The notes under the pieces: generated by a model | Seen by the model: only the letters and a program-made list of their open reading frames with translations | What the model was told of the DNA's origin: nothing | The model's database searches: none | Position numbers and translations under genes: made by a program | Shown here: piece by piece, positions 1-10,300 of the stretch | Numbering within the stretch: position 1 is the stretch's first letter | How the letters are laid out: every line of letters starts with the position of its first letter | Origin: a virus | Length of the DNA stretch: 33,296 nt | IMG/VR virus record: IMGVR_UViG_3300039354_000111 | Location: 1-33,296 of that record | Strand: one strand, 5' to 3'

Positions 1-214
1 CCAATAAAGTATTTTCCGAATTGGAATCCCCATCGGACGCTTGATTGTTCTCTAGAGCTACAGACGCATCCGTCTCCGCAACCCCGTTTCCCTTTACTTC
101 TAGTCCAGCAAAATCTAAATAAGATTGTAAATCTGTAAATTCAACTAAAGCCATATCTTCTGCAACTTGTGCTTCTGAAAGCACAGAGCCATTACTAGTT
201 ATGTATTCTGGCAT
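1..214 (-). CDS. N-terminal part of an unrecognised late protein, cut by the window edge
   Basis: The frame opens at an ATG (bases 214-212) behind an A/T-rich leader and stays open to base 1, giving 71 visible residues that begin MPEYITSNGSVLSEAQVAED. The visible part is acidic and hydrophilic, with no signal peptide or membrane segment; residues 45-71 are rich in Ser, Asn, Asp and Glu and look disordered. It starts 11 bases after the stop of the 432-aa gene and belongs to the same late operon. I do not recognise the family. From its place after the internal-virion candidates it could be another ejected or structural protein, but that is inference. The 3' end lies outside the window. Confidence 0.6.
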   Translation of the reverse strand, partial: MPEYITSNGSVLSEAQVAEDMALVEFTDLQSYLDFAGLEVKGNGVAETDASVALENNQASDGDSNSENTLL

Positions 215-225
215 ATTATTTTATT

Positions 226-1524
226 TTATTGTGATAAATCTATATTAAACATTTCCTTTGCTAATTCCGGTGTAAATAAGTTTATTGTCTTACCATTATC
301 ATCTTTTTTTGCATATGGTCGACCATCATCCAGATAGAGAAAAACTTGGCCATCTGCAGATTTCATTATTTTATATTTCTTTGCTGTAGTAGAAGAAAAA
401 GACTTAGGGCTTCTAACTATGTAAGTAAATTCTCTTTGCCCCGATAGATTGGGATCATTAATATACGCTTGGAGGCCTACACTTTCATCTTGGTTTCTTG
501 CTATCTGGGTACCGCTTAATTTAAAAGAATCATCACCATCAGTTCCTGCTGGCGGATATTTTTTCTTATATGCTGCGTTACCATTTTTCCATACATCTTC
601 TCTTGCTTTAACCATTCTATTAATTAAATCAGTTCTTGCGCCTGCGCTAATTACTTCGCCGTTATCACCTAGAACGTCATCAAAACCATTTGGATAAAAA
701 CCATTATCAAGTTTGTCTTGTATATCACTAGTAGGTAATTCGCCTTCAAAGTCAGCTAAGATAGATTTTAAGGTATCATCATTTTGAAAAGAATTTTGTA
801 ATTCTAATCTATATGCGTTTTGCGTATAAGGATTCCATTGTCCGCCTCTTGCCGCGTTATTATATATAGTTTCATTTTTACTTATTATACTAGATGCTAA
901 TTTATAATCTTTTAAAAATGGTTGAGGCGCGTCAGTATAAGAAAGTACTTGATCATTAATATTAAAGCCTAAGTTGCCACCTTCTTGTATTATAAAAGGT
1001 GCATTTACCCCGCCGTCATTTCTGCCATCACCATCTGCATCAATAAATCCATACATCGTGGCAGCATCGCCATTCATTACAGGGTCATTACCTAAAGATA
1101 TTGTTCCATCTAATTGATCTTTAGCGTATTGGGCTTTACCTTGTTTGTAAGATTTTAATTGCGCAGCTAAATTAGTAAATGAATTATTAACACCTTGCAT
1201 TATATCTACGTATTCCATGTATCTTGGATCGGTAGTGTCCTCAAACTTAGCAGCTTCTTTTGCGGCTTGGGCATATTTATTTCTTTCTTGTAACAAAAAA
1301 TCACGCATACTAGCAGTCTCTTGTGAAGAAAATCCAGTAAAGTCCATATCAGTTTTCAAATTAGACATGTAGCTATTCACTTGTCTTTGAATCTGATTGT
1401 TCTTTTTAACTGTGCCTGGGTTCATGCCCGTAGTTATCCCCGACTCTACGGCTTTAGCAATATCAAAAAATCCTTGAGATTGTCTTAATTGTCCTTCGCC
1501 TTGTATTAATGCTTCGTTTGCCAT
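226..1524 (-). CDS. Putative virion-internal/structural protein, 432 aa
   Basis: This is a soluble, mostly helical protein with an amphipathic Gln/Lys/Ala-rich N-terminal half (residues about 1-135) and a mixed C-terminal half. Residues 162-170 read DADGDGRND, a calcium-binding loop of the EF-hand or dockerin kind, although no flanking helix pair is obvious. There is no enzyme motif. It follows the 209-aa Gln/Ala-rich protein by 16 bases and precedes the truncated gene at the left edge. In crAss-like phages the region after the muzzle gene encodes cargo proteins that are packaged and ejected with the DNA; this gene sits in that place, so I infer a cargo or internal-virion role. I see no diagnostic domain. 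The start is ATG in the context ATAATATGGC, with no Shine-Dalgarno. Confidence 0.6.
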   Translation of the reverse strand: MANEALIQGEGQLRQSQGFFDIAKAVESGITTGMNPGTVKKNNQIQRQVNSYMSNLKTDMDFTGFSSQETASMRDFLLQERNKYAQAAKEAAKFEDTTDPRYMEYVDIMQGVNNSFTNLAAQLKSYKQGKAQYAKDQLDGTISLGNDPVMNGDAATMYGFIDADGDGRNDGGVNAPFIIQEGGNLGFNINDQVLSYTDAPQPFLKDYKLASSIISKNETIYNNAARGGQWNPYTQNAYRLELQNSFQNDDTLKSILADFEGELPTSDIQDKLDNGFYPNGFDDVLGDNGEVISAGARTDLINRMVKAREDVWKNGNAAYKKKYPPAGTDGDDSFKLSGTQIARNQDESVGLQAYINDPNLSGQREFTYIVRSPKSFSSTTAKKYKIMKSADGQVFLYLDDGRPYAKKDDNGKTINLFTPELAKEMFNIDLSQ

Positions 1525-1540
1525 ATTATATTTTTATTTA

Positions 1541-2170
1541 TCAACCTCCCATTAGTTTTTCCATAGAGAAACCTCCAGTTCCTACTCCAGCTCCTGCTGC
1601 AGCGCCCGCTAAACCTGTAACTCCACCTATTATAGAGGATGTCGCTTGTTGTCTAGCAGCATTAGCCGCGCCTAATCTTTGTTGAGCCATACCAAACATC
1701 GTGTCTACTTTATCTTTTTCAGCAGCTCTCGATTGGTATGCGCCTTGTATTTCTTGTTGTTTTAATTGACCAGCCATTTGTCTTTCTGCAGCTTGATTAG
1801 ATGCTTCTTGTTGGCCAATACTTACAGAAGCTGCCTCAGCATTAGAGGTTTGCTGATTTGCCATTGATTGTGCCAAAGCCGCTATACCAGAACCACCAGC
1901 ACTCTGCTGCAATGCGTCCATTGTATTTGCCATGCCTTGGTTTTGCTGCGCAGCTATATAGTCCGCCTCTTGTGTGTTTACTGTTAAATCTTCATAAACA
2001 TTTTCTTGATTAGCATACAAATTAGACGTATCTGCATTTTGCATACGTTCCTTCGTTTGGTTATATTCTCTCTGAGCTGCTCTCTGTTCTTGTTTTCTTT
2101 TTTTGCTACCAATGATTCCGCCAGCAATACCGGCTAAGCCTTGAATAGCACCCATTACTGGTACTGCCAT
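1541..2170 (-). CDS. Putative internal virion (cargo/ejection) protein, 209 aa
   Basis: This Ala/Gln-rich protein has a glycine-rich hydrophobic segment at each end. The N-terminal one (about residues 5-22, GAIQGLAGIAGGIIG) is followed by a KKRKQEQR basic stretch, and the C-terminal one is at about residues 180-202 (IIGGVTGLAGAAAGAGVG). The roughly 150 residues between are almost free of aromatic residues and look like a long helix or coiled coil. Small hydrophobic ends with a Gln-rich helical middle are seen in podovirus ejection proteins such as T7 gp14, which insert into the cell envelope. The position after the tail genes agrees. This is an architectural resemblance, not a sequence match I can prove. 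Confidence 0.55.
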   Translation of the reverse strand: MAVPVMGAIQGLAGIAGGIIGSKKRKQEQRAAQREYNQTKERMQNADTSNLYANQENVYEDLTVNTQEADYIAAQQNQGMANTMDALQQSAGGSGIAALAQSMANQQTSNAEAASVSIGQQEASNQAAERQMAGQLKQQEIQGAYQSRAAEKDKVDTMFGMAQQRLGAANAARQQATSSIIGGVTGLAGAAAGAGVGTGGFSMEKLMGG

Positions 2171-2201
2171 AATCTATTGTTTTATATATTATTATTACGT
2201 A

Positions 2202-2528
2202 TTATTTGCTACTTTCAACAATTTCACTACCAACCGCAAACAATTCTGCGTAGTCGGTAGAATCATTTCTAAATTGTACATTTGCGTAGTAGCCTAATAC
2301 AGATGTTAAGTTTGCTTTGTTATCTTTACTGAATAATATAAAGCTCGTTTGTGTAGGCCTTATAGTGCCAGCCCCTATTTCGCACGTTATAGAATTTACA
2401 GTTACATTTGTTATTTCACCCATTTCTACAAGAACAGTTCCTCTTGCATCATTAGTGTAATATGCCGTGTCTCCTATTTGTACTGAAACATTTAAGGGTT
2501 GTGGAAAAGTTATTGTTATTTGTGCCAT
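2202..2528 (-). CDS. Small beta-rich structural protein, 108 aa
   Basis: A short protein with alternating hydrophobic residues, predicted all-beta (ITITFPQPLNVSVQIGDTAYY at the N-terminus). There is no signal peptide, membrane segment or catalytic motif. It sits 10 bases after the FN3-containing tail gene and 31 bases before the internal-virion candidate. It resembles small conserved proteins I remember from marine phage genomes between tail and cargo genes, none of known function. A minor tail or head decoration role is possible. The start is ATG behind an A/T leader (AATAAATTATGGC). Confidence 0.5.
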   Translation of the reverse strand: MAQITITFPQPLNVSVQIGDTAYYTNDARGTVLVEMGEITNVTVNSITCEIGAGTIRPTQTSFILFSKDNKANLTSVLGYYANVQFRNDSTDYAELFAVGSEIVESSK

Positions 2529-2538
2529 AATTTATTTA

Positions 2539-5500
2539 TTAACAGTCTAGCCAATCTGAAACTACTCCAAGATTATTAATTTGTTGTTGGAACACATCTG
2601 GATTGGTGTTGTTTTCTCCACCCAAGTAATAGCCTTGTCCATAAAATTCCGATAGCCCTGTTGCACTATCGTAGACTGTGGTTCCTGCTGGAGCCGGCTC
2701 GCTAGCCTCTAGTGTACCACTCCCACTTCCGTTTGGATCAGGCCACCAATATGCTTGGAGTGTTATAGGAGCAGTGGAAGCACAGGCTGCCGAAGCGCTA
2801 GAAAATGCGGTGGTGCTAATTTCTACATAATATAAAGTTGGGCTACATACACTATGATTGCCAACAATACCTGTAGCTGATATTGATTGATTACTTACAT
2901 TACCCGCGTTACAGCCTGTTCCATTATCATCGACCGCATAAGAGCCTACAGACCATGACGAATTATAACCTTGTGCACTTGTAAATACTTGTGTACCTGA
3001 TGATGCCGGGCTGTTAGCTCTTCTTTCTGAATTTGTACATATTGTAACATCTGTAGTAGGGTACCAATATCTATCATTATAAGATGTTTCAGAACAAGGG
3101 TCATTAGATTTTCTAATATCTACGTATCCTCTGCCTGTTGCTTGTCTAATAGTTCCGTTAACAGCCACCACTAGGTTTTGTGTTGCACTACCATAAGTCC
3201 AGGTAACAGTTCCAGTTAGCAAGCTTGCACCTGAATATGTTGGTCCAGCAAGCCAATCTCCTTGTTCTATATCAACCGAGGCAGTTACATTTGTGGTGCC
3301 CGTTGTTCCGGGTGTTCCAGAAAATTGACCCGTACCCGTTACAGTTACTGGAATAGGTGGGCTACCATAAGGAGGGCTTGCATCAGTAACGCTTGATAAA
3401 TTAGCAGTAACATTAACTATACCTAGCGGGCAATTTTGTGCTGTTAAGTCTGCTCCGTTTGTACAAAAGCCAGGTTCATCTCCAACAGCTTGATTACCTC
3501 CATCAGAAGAATCAATAGTATACCAACCACCTCTTGAATTTTCTGCGCCCCACACGTATATACCGTCTGCCAAAGGCACTGTACCGTTTGCATCTTCATA
3601 ACAAAAATCTCCACCATTAGGGTTGGCGTCTTGGCCATCATGATGAAACGTTGAGGTGTTTGTTGCTAAATTACTGCAAATATTTAAAGTACTAGTTTGA
3701 AAATTTGTACTTGACAAATAAGATGTTAAACCTGGGGTTGGTGTGAGTTGTGAGGTTGTAACCGATAGTTCTTGTCCAAATCCTGTTGCAAATGAATTTT
3801 GGACATAAGCTCTGTAGTAATATGTTGTTGCCGCAGTAAGCCCTGTAATACTTTGGGCCCACGCCCCGTTTGACGGCACGCCTCCTGCTGTTTGCTGATA
3901 AGGACCACCAGAAATTAAACTAAATTGTATGCCATTTGCTACGGGGGTACCTCCATTATATGAAACAGCATTTCCTCCAGTGTCAAAACTACTGACAGTC
4001 GTATTAGTTGCTTGTGTAGTTGTAACAGTTGGAACACCTGGGCTAGGACTATTAGACGGTGTTGTGAAAGCCACATCAGCGCCTGTACCTACACCTGAAC
4101 TATTTTGTGCATATGCTTGAGCTATATATCCTGTTGATGGTGTTAATCCCGTAATATCAATTAAGAAATCTGCAGTACCGGTAGCTGGAGTAGCTTGGTA
4201 TGGCTGTATCATTCCACCTGCTGCGTCTTTTAAATAAATACCTTTGCTCGAAATAGCCGATCCGTTTTCAGCCAAGTTAACACCCGATGTTTTAACTTCT
4301 GTTGAAGAAGTAAGCTGTACTGGTCCTGTTGAAATACTTGGTATTGCAGGCGCTGTTTGAACTGTTATAAAATTATCTACATCTAAACTTACCGCAACAT
4401 CTTGATTCGTTCCTGTGCTAACTAAGCTTTGTACAAAGGTTACTTTATAAGTATCTATAGTCGTTGATACAACTTGCGCGCTTAAATTTTGTATATCCCA
4501 ATAAGTTCCACCATTCAAATCACCGTTTAATTCATCTTGCGGTAAAAAATCTTGAACAGTTGGAGCGGGAGTAGTTGGCGTTATTGTATAACCCGGCGCT
4601 GCAACAACCTCTAATCCTATATTTTGAGTATTAGGTGGACTATAATTTTGGCTAGGCACAAGTGTTGTTTCATTTGACGATGCACTTATGATAGTTATAT
4701 TAGGGTCTGCACTTGTTAAAGACACAGTAAGTGTCATTGCTAATTCTTGTGTTAATAAAAATTGATCATCTTGAGGCGCTGTTGGTCCTATTAAAGCTGG
4801 GTTTAAATCTCCGCCAAAAGTAACTTCATATGTTTGGTCTGCTGTAACAGTTGGAAATACAGCAGTAAAAGAAACGCTACCAGACGAATCTATAACACCA
4901 GCTGCATCAAGTACGATTCCGGTTCCTGCAGTGTTTTCTATTTTTAATGTATAATTTGCGCCAGTATTTCCAGTAATTGTTATTGACCTATTTTCACCAC
5001 CCGCACTTACATTAGATGTGTTCATTGAGTAGGCATTGATATATACCTGCGTAGAAGGAACAGCAATAGCGTTGCCAGTAAAGGTTATAAAGTCTCCTGT
5101 TACATTATTACTAGGGAATGTATAACTAACATCAAAGCTAGATTCTGTTATATTTAAACCCGTGTATACATCTGTTCTTATTATACTATAGCTAGCTTCA
5201 ACACCTGTATTCACGGTTGCAACGGGAATTGTATTAAAAAAATAATTTGCATCAGCTGTCAGCTTTAAATCTGAAATTACTTCTTCTGTTGTTCCTAATT
5301 CTCCATTACCAGAATATGAACCAGAGACTTGCACTACACCATTAATAGCGCTGGTGGCATTTATAACCGAAGCAGACCATGTTCCGCTAACTGTAATTGC
5401 AATAAGCTGATCAAATCCAGCAACACAAATAGGAACTTCTAAATTATTGCTAGGCATCGTTTCTGAATTAAACACCAACACTAACTCTATGTTTTGACCG

Positions 5501-5694
5501 GCTTGATTAAAAACAGAAGCATTTGCATCTATTAATGAAGGTATGGGCGTTCTTAAACTAAAATCGCTTGCATCAATAACATAACCTTTATCAGGTGTGA
5601 TAGTTATCGTAGCCCCAGATTGTATTGTAGATATATCTACAAACTCGGGTACCTCGAAATTAATATCGGTTACTGTAAAATTTCCTAATGCCAT
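2539..5694 (-). CDS. Large tail appendage/adhesin with FN3-like repeats and Cys-rich C-terminus, 1051 aa
   Basis: Very Thr/Ser/Asn/Gly-rich and beta-strand rich, typical of phage receptor-binding or tail-appendage proteins. Residues about 1-440 look like several Ig-like domains. Residues about 450-545 and 552-648 are two fibronectin-III-like units, each ending in the same pattern (ITGLTPSTGYIAQAYAQNS and ITGLTAATTYYYRAYVQNS, then a TT-S/P strand). From about residue 673 the protein carries ten cysteines, against one before, and Cys is the final residue. It lies between the vWA-type protein and a small structural gene, downstream of the muzzle gene. I infer a virion surface protein contacting the host; the receptor is unknown. 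Ten cysteines are unusual for a protein assembled in the cytoplasm. The start is ATG in AATTAATTATGGC. Confidence 0.7.
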   Translation of the reverse strand: MALGNFTVTDINFEVPEFVDISTIQSGATITITPDKGYVIDASDFSLRTPIPSLIDANASVFNQAGQNIELVLVFNSETMPSNNLEVPICVAGFDQLIAITVSGTWSASVINATSAINGVVQVSGSYSGNGELGTTEEVISDLKLTADANYFFNTIPVATVNTGVEASYSIIRTDVYTGLNITESSFDVSYTFPSNNVTGDFITFTGNAIAVPSTQVYINAYSMNTSNVSAGGENRSITITGNTGANYTLKIENTAGTGIVLDAAGVIDSSGSVSFTAVFPTVTADQTYEVTFGGDLNPALIGPTAPQDDQFLLTQELAMTLTVSLTSADPNITIISASSNETTLVPSQNYSPPNTQNIGLEVVAAPGYTITPTTPAPTVQDFLPQDELNGDLNGGTYWDIQNLSAQVVSTTIDTYKVTFVQSLVSTGTNQDVAVSLDVDNFITVQTAPAIPSISTGPVQLTSSTEVKTSGVNLAENGSAISSKGIYLKDAAGGMIQPYQATPATGTADFLIDITGLTPSTGYIAQAYAQNSSGVGTGADVAFTTPSNSPSPGVPTVTTTQATNTTVSSFDTGGNAVSYNGGTPVANGIQFSLISGGPYQQTAGGVPSNGAWAQSITGLTAATTYYYRAYVQNSFATGFGQELSVTTSQLTPTPGLTSYLSSTNFQTSTLNICSNLATNTSTFHHDGQDANPNGGDFCYEDANGTVPLADGIYVWGAENSRGGWYTIDSSDGGNQAVGDEPGFCTNGADLTAQNCPLGIVNVTANLSSVTDASPPYGSPPIPVTVTGTGQFSGTPGTTGTTNVTASVDIEQGDWLAGPTYSGASLLTGTVTWTYGSATQNLVVAVNGTIRQATGRGYVDIRKSNDPCSETSYNDRYWYPTTDVTICTNSERRANSPASSGTQVFTSAQGYNSSWSVGSYAVDDNGTGCNAGNVSNQSISATGIVGNHSVCSPTLYYVEISTTAFSSASAACASTAPITLQAYWWPDPNGSGSGTLEASEPAPAGTTVYDSATGLSEFYGQGYYLGGENNTNPDVFQQQINNLGVVSDWLDC

Positions 5695-5706
5695 AATTAA
5701 TTTATT

Positions 5707-7350
5707 TTATTGTATTCCCCCACATACATAAATACCATTGTTTGCAATTCCAGCTCCAGATACATATTGTATTGCTACGCCTTCGCTTTGTGTAGCATCA
5801 CCATTAAAATATATGCCACTTGGTAATTCAGATAAAAGGGTGCCATCACTTTGTTCTGTTCTATATAATCTATCACCTATAGTAGGATTACCTTGCGAGT
5901 TGCTTCCTGTAGTGGCCCCAGGCACGCGCTCTAAGTAGTACACAGGGAAGGTATCATCATTATTAAAATCGTTTTCACCATCTACACAAGCAGTTTCATC
6001 GTCAGCATAAGTTTCCCATAAGTTAGGATTTACTGGTCTTGAAAGATTTGTTGAAAAATTAGAAGGTGTAACAGGGCCTCCTCCGCAATTTGGTCCAGCA
6101 TATGTTGGTATTGAATACCCTAAAGCTAATAAGTTGTCTACAACAATTTTAGTATAATAGCCATTACACTGCTCACCGTCGTTCCATGTTTGAGTTAGCT
6201 GAGGCGTAAATGCCGGCTGCACCGCATAATAAGTTAAGTTAAGTGTTGCGGCTGCCATTTGAGTACCAGCAGTACCAGCCAAAGCATCATTATAAAATTC
6301 AGCAAGTCCGGACAAAGCACCAGGCTGACCATTGGCGGTAATCGGGAACATTAATCCTCTATAAAAACCGCTATTAGTTCCATTTAATGTAGAAACCTGA
6401 GCACCTAGACGCTGAATATCTTGTAGTCCACCCTGCGTTACCGGCGAAGTTGTTGTTGGGCTATATCCATTTGATGGAACACCAACATTGCTGCATTCGT
6501 CCATAAATACACCTATTACTACACTAGTAGCATTTGGGAAATCACCGCCAGCTACTGTACTAAAACCAGCGGTAGTTGAATTTGATCTATTATTTAATTG
6601 ATAATGAGGTCTTTCGCTAGGATCACTAACTAAACTAACATGACTGTTATACCCATCAACTCCGTTAGTTGCATTATCTGTATTACCTTGTGATTGTGTA
6701 AGCCCTGTAGCAAAAAAATCTTGTAAGTAAAATTGCAAACAAGTATTGTTTAAAGCTGGGTTAGTAACACCTGACCCTTGAAGATCTCTTTGAAGTGGTC
6801 CTAATGTACTGGTCATAGATCCCGTGCTATCAAAAAAGAATTTGAAATAAGAATCTACTGTTGGTACAATGCCACCTATAGTTATCGATTGTGTATCACT
6901 TGCTCCGGCAGGATCTGTTACGGTTAAATCAAATGTAACACTTCCACCTTGAACAGTTCCATCTACTACTCCGTTTTGACCACCAACGCCGGGCTGAATA
7001 ATATTATAATTGGATGGCATGTTAGTTGAGCTCCAGACTAATTGATCTGATGCGTGATCTGGATCTGTCGCAAAACAATTATAAGAATAACCATCGCCTA
7101 CGCCAAATGGTCCAGCAGGAGGTGTGGATGTTATGTTAGGTGGATCGTTAACGTCTGAAACACTAACCGTTACTGTAGCTATATTACTATCAAAAAAGCC
7201 ATTATTTACTTTATATGTAAAACTACCCGCTGACCCTGTATAATTAGAGTTGGGTGTAAACACAACAGTACCTGTAGTTGGGTTTATTGTTCCTAACGTT
7301 CCATTCGTCGTATTGTCACTTACTAAGCTATATGTTAATGTTAATGGCAT
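5707..7350 (-). CDS. Tail adhesin with cadherin-like domains and a von Willebrand A-type domain, 547 aa
   Basis: The start MPLTLTYS (ATG at 7350-7348) is chosen over the longer in-frame start at 7395: it has the ATTATG context seen across the window, and the longer version would run into the muzzle coding region. Residues about 15-66 look like a cadherin/tandem-type Ig repeat (NGTLGTINPTTGTVVFTPNS), and residues about 70-160 are a second Ig-like unit. From about residue 168 a vWA-type domain begins: FKFFFDSTGSM gives D174-S-T-G-S178, a MIDAS-like DxTxS metal site, and a later strand reads VVIGVFMDE. vWA domains bind ligands through a metal ion. The neighbours are the muzzle and the FN3 protein, so a surface-adhesion role is likely. 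The remaining 200 residues are unassigned. Confidence 0.7.
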   Translation of the reverse strand: MPLTLTYSLVSDNTTNGTLGTINPTTGTVVFTPNSNYTGSAGSFTYKVNNGFFDSNIATVTVSVSDVNDPPNITSTPPAGPFGVGDGYSYNCFATDPDHASDQLVWSSTNMPSNYNIIQPGVGGQNGVVDGTVQGGSVTFDLTVTDPAGASDTQSITIGGIVPTVDSYFKFFFDSTGSMTSTLGPLQRDLQGSGVTNPALNNTCLQFYLQDFFATGLTQSQGNTDNATNGVDGYNSHVSLVSDPSERPHYQLNNRSNSTTAGFSTVAGGDFPNATSVVIGVFMDECSNVGVPSNGYSPTTTSPVTQGGLQDIQRLGAQVSTLNGTNSGFYRGLMFPITANGQPGALSGLAEFYNDALAGTAGTQMAAATLNLTYYAVQPAFTPQLTQTWNDGEQCNGYYTKIVVDNLLALGYSIPTYAGPNCGGGPVTPSNFSTNLSRPVNPNLWETYADDETACVDGENDFNNDDTFPVYYLERVPGATTGSNSQGNPTIGDRLYRTEQSDGTLLSELPSGIYFNGDATQSEGVAIQYVSGAGIANNGIYVCGGIQ

Positions 7351-7352
7351 AA

Positions 7353-10300
7353 TTATGGATTTGAGTCTAGTGCATCTAATTGTAATACGGCACAAGTTGT
7401 TGTACAGTCTTCAGAAACGGTGTATACCATATTGTTTGCAACTGGTGCAATTGTTCCTAAATAACAAGATGGATTAATAAATATATGTACATTATATGAA
7501 CTTAAAAGATCACCTGTAACAATTCCTCTACCGATTCCTTGTACCGAAAAGTCATGACTATCTACATTGTTATCTGTATTAGTATTGAAAAAAGTATCAT
7601 CACCTTTTAAATATTGAAACCACTTACCTTCTTTTTCTACATATTCATTTACATTACCTGTTTGTAAATTGGTAGTTAAATATTCTGTATACCATCCGTC
7701 TTTATATACTGTTTGACTTGTTGGTATAAAGCTTATAGCAATCATTTCAGCGGCCGTTTTATCTTGGTACTGTGCATTACTATATAAATATTGTTTTGAT
7801 TTTGATCCCGCGTAATTAAGTGTTTTGTAGGATTTAATTACTTCAGGCCTTTCATTAATTAAAAAGTTAATTGATGAATCGTATTGTATACCATAAAAAT
7901 TTAATCTAGGCTGAGATTGCACACCATGCCTCCAAAGCATGCCATCTTTCCATGTATAAAATACGTTATTCAAAGATATCAATCCTTCAATGTTTTCAAA
8001 AGATTTACGAGTTTCCCACCCGGTTACTTTTTCTTTAAATGATAATACTGTAGATTGCGGTATATAATCTTCCCAATCTCCCGAGCTATCCACTCTTTTA
8101 GATTTAAATTCGTTTTGCCATTCGCTTGTTAGTGGGTCTAAGTATAAATTGTAAGCTTTTTTATTATCGTCAAAACCACCAATACATAATGTTGACGTAG
8201 CAAGATTGTCAGCAAAGAAATCAATCATTCCATTTTCGGATATAGGCGTTAACCCATTACCGCCACCACCTGGCATACTTGATAATCTAAGTACTGCCCC
8301 TCGTGCTTTGTCTGTAAAGTACGCTCTAAAGCCGTAATTTGCAAAAGACTCTGGGTTTTTACTTATACCATATTCGCCAGCATAAGGTCTTGGTGTACCT
8401 AAAACTTTATTACTTGCCGTCACTGCTGTACTTCCTGCTGCACTAAACAATATATCTTTATTAGCTGGCACACTTAATACTTTATCTTCACAAAAAGTAA
8501 TTAAATCTGTATCTCTGGCCCACAATTTTTGTATAGATCCAAATCTTGGATTTATATCTAACGTTATAGATTCAGCTTGTATAAATTGATTTAAATTATT
8601 TATGCCAGATATAGAATTAAACAACCCAGAGTATATAAACCCTGTTGTTTTTCTTTCTTCTGCGTATGGTTCATCTAACGGTGCTGAAGCTATCGGGCCA
8701 TTACCTAAAGTGGGTGCATTGAAATCATCTCTAATTCTGTCTGACTCTACACCATTACCAAAAGAATAACAGTTATGCCAATCTAAATTATAAGGTTGGA
8801 GGTTGTTTATATCACCGTGGTTGCTAATAGATATTAAGTCTGATGCTTTGTAATAGATATCTAAATCTACAGCCTCTGCGGGCTCCGTTTCCCATATGCC
8901 TGGATTAGTACTGCTAAAGCTTTTTTCGATAAAAAACGGGGCAAGCAATTCCAGTGTATAACAATCTTGCTGATTTGTCCATTGATTATTTCCTATAGTA
9001 GGATTAAATCCGTCAGTACCGCTAACTAATTTGTATTCTATTTTATATCTAGTTCTTTTATTTGAAGATTGTGCAAATGAACCCGATCTAGAATCAGATT
9101 CGTAATTTCTAATTCTTGTTACTCTTTCGCTTGCTGTAATTTCATATATACCTTGCTCTTCTGGCTCTGCTTGAGTCCCAATGCCTGGGTCTTGTTTCCA
9201 TCTAAATCTTTGCCCTATTGCTTCTAACCCGTCTACAAAGTCTGCATATCTTTTTAACGTAGTATGTCCAACGTTAAAATCTTTATCTTTATCTGGCGGC
9301 ACACCTGAAAAAGATAAATCCATTCTATATAATGTATTAGCGCCCTGTGTTGTTGAAGACCAACCTGTTCCGTTACCGCCTGTGGCAGCAGTAACATTAT
9401 CAATAAATACATTACCGTCTCCTCTGTCTTTCCAGTAGCTTTTACCATAAGAACCAGAAGCATACCCTACTTCTGTTGCATTTTTAATTGAATATTGATC
9501 TTCATTAGCGTTAGCTAATATATACTTTTCTAATGCTAGATCTCTATATAGTTTTACAAAAAATCTACCCTCATATTCGGGTTTTTGCTCATATACTTTT
9601 GCGGCTAATTCAAATTGCAAACCAGAAGTTTGTGTTGAGCCTGTTCCATCGGTAGAAGTGAATGCCATATCGTCGCCAAATCTACCTTCAATATTAACTT
9701 GAATAACATCATCGCCTAAGCCATTAACAGTTTCGGAAATAGCAGCCACATCATACCAGTCACTTCTGCCTGTGTTCCCTACAATACGCATTACTTGCGG
9801 GTTTTGAGTTTCTGAGGCAGCTTCTTTTAAAGGGCTTGCATTCCATGTACCAGACGATGGGTTTATGTCGGATCCTAATTTCATTTGCATGTAAGCATAT
9901 TCTGGTAAAGGAAATTGCCCTTGACCGCTACCGCTACCTGCTTGAAAACAAAAAGTATTATTAGGATCATTATCTAAAGTACCAAATGTTTTTATTCTTT
10001 CTCTAATAAATATTGGCGCCTCATTAGATATTGCAACTACCTTATACCTAGCGGGATCAGAAACAAACTCATCATTGTCGTGTTGTTTTTTTAATTCTAA
10101 AAATGTATTTTCGTCTATTTTATTTCTTTCAGAAGACGGGAATGAAATCCATATATTTTGGTCATCAGCTTCATACCAGCGATCCATAGCTATATTATAA
10201 TATGGTTGAGACGCTTCTTTTATATACCATGTAAAATAATCGAACCCTTGCGGCGGTAAACTTGTCATTGTTGCCGTTATTCTATTGTATTCGTTAGCTT

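Noticed and set aside
7351-7395. Upstream start for the vWA protein
   Set aside because: It would extend the protein through the muzzle C-terminal codons; the ATG at 7350 has the usual leader.
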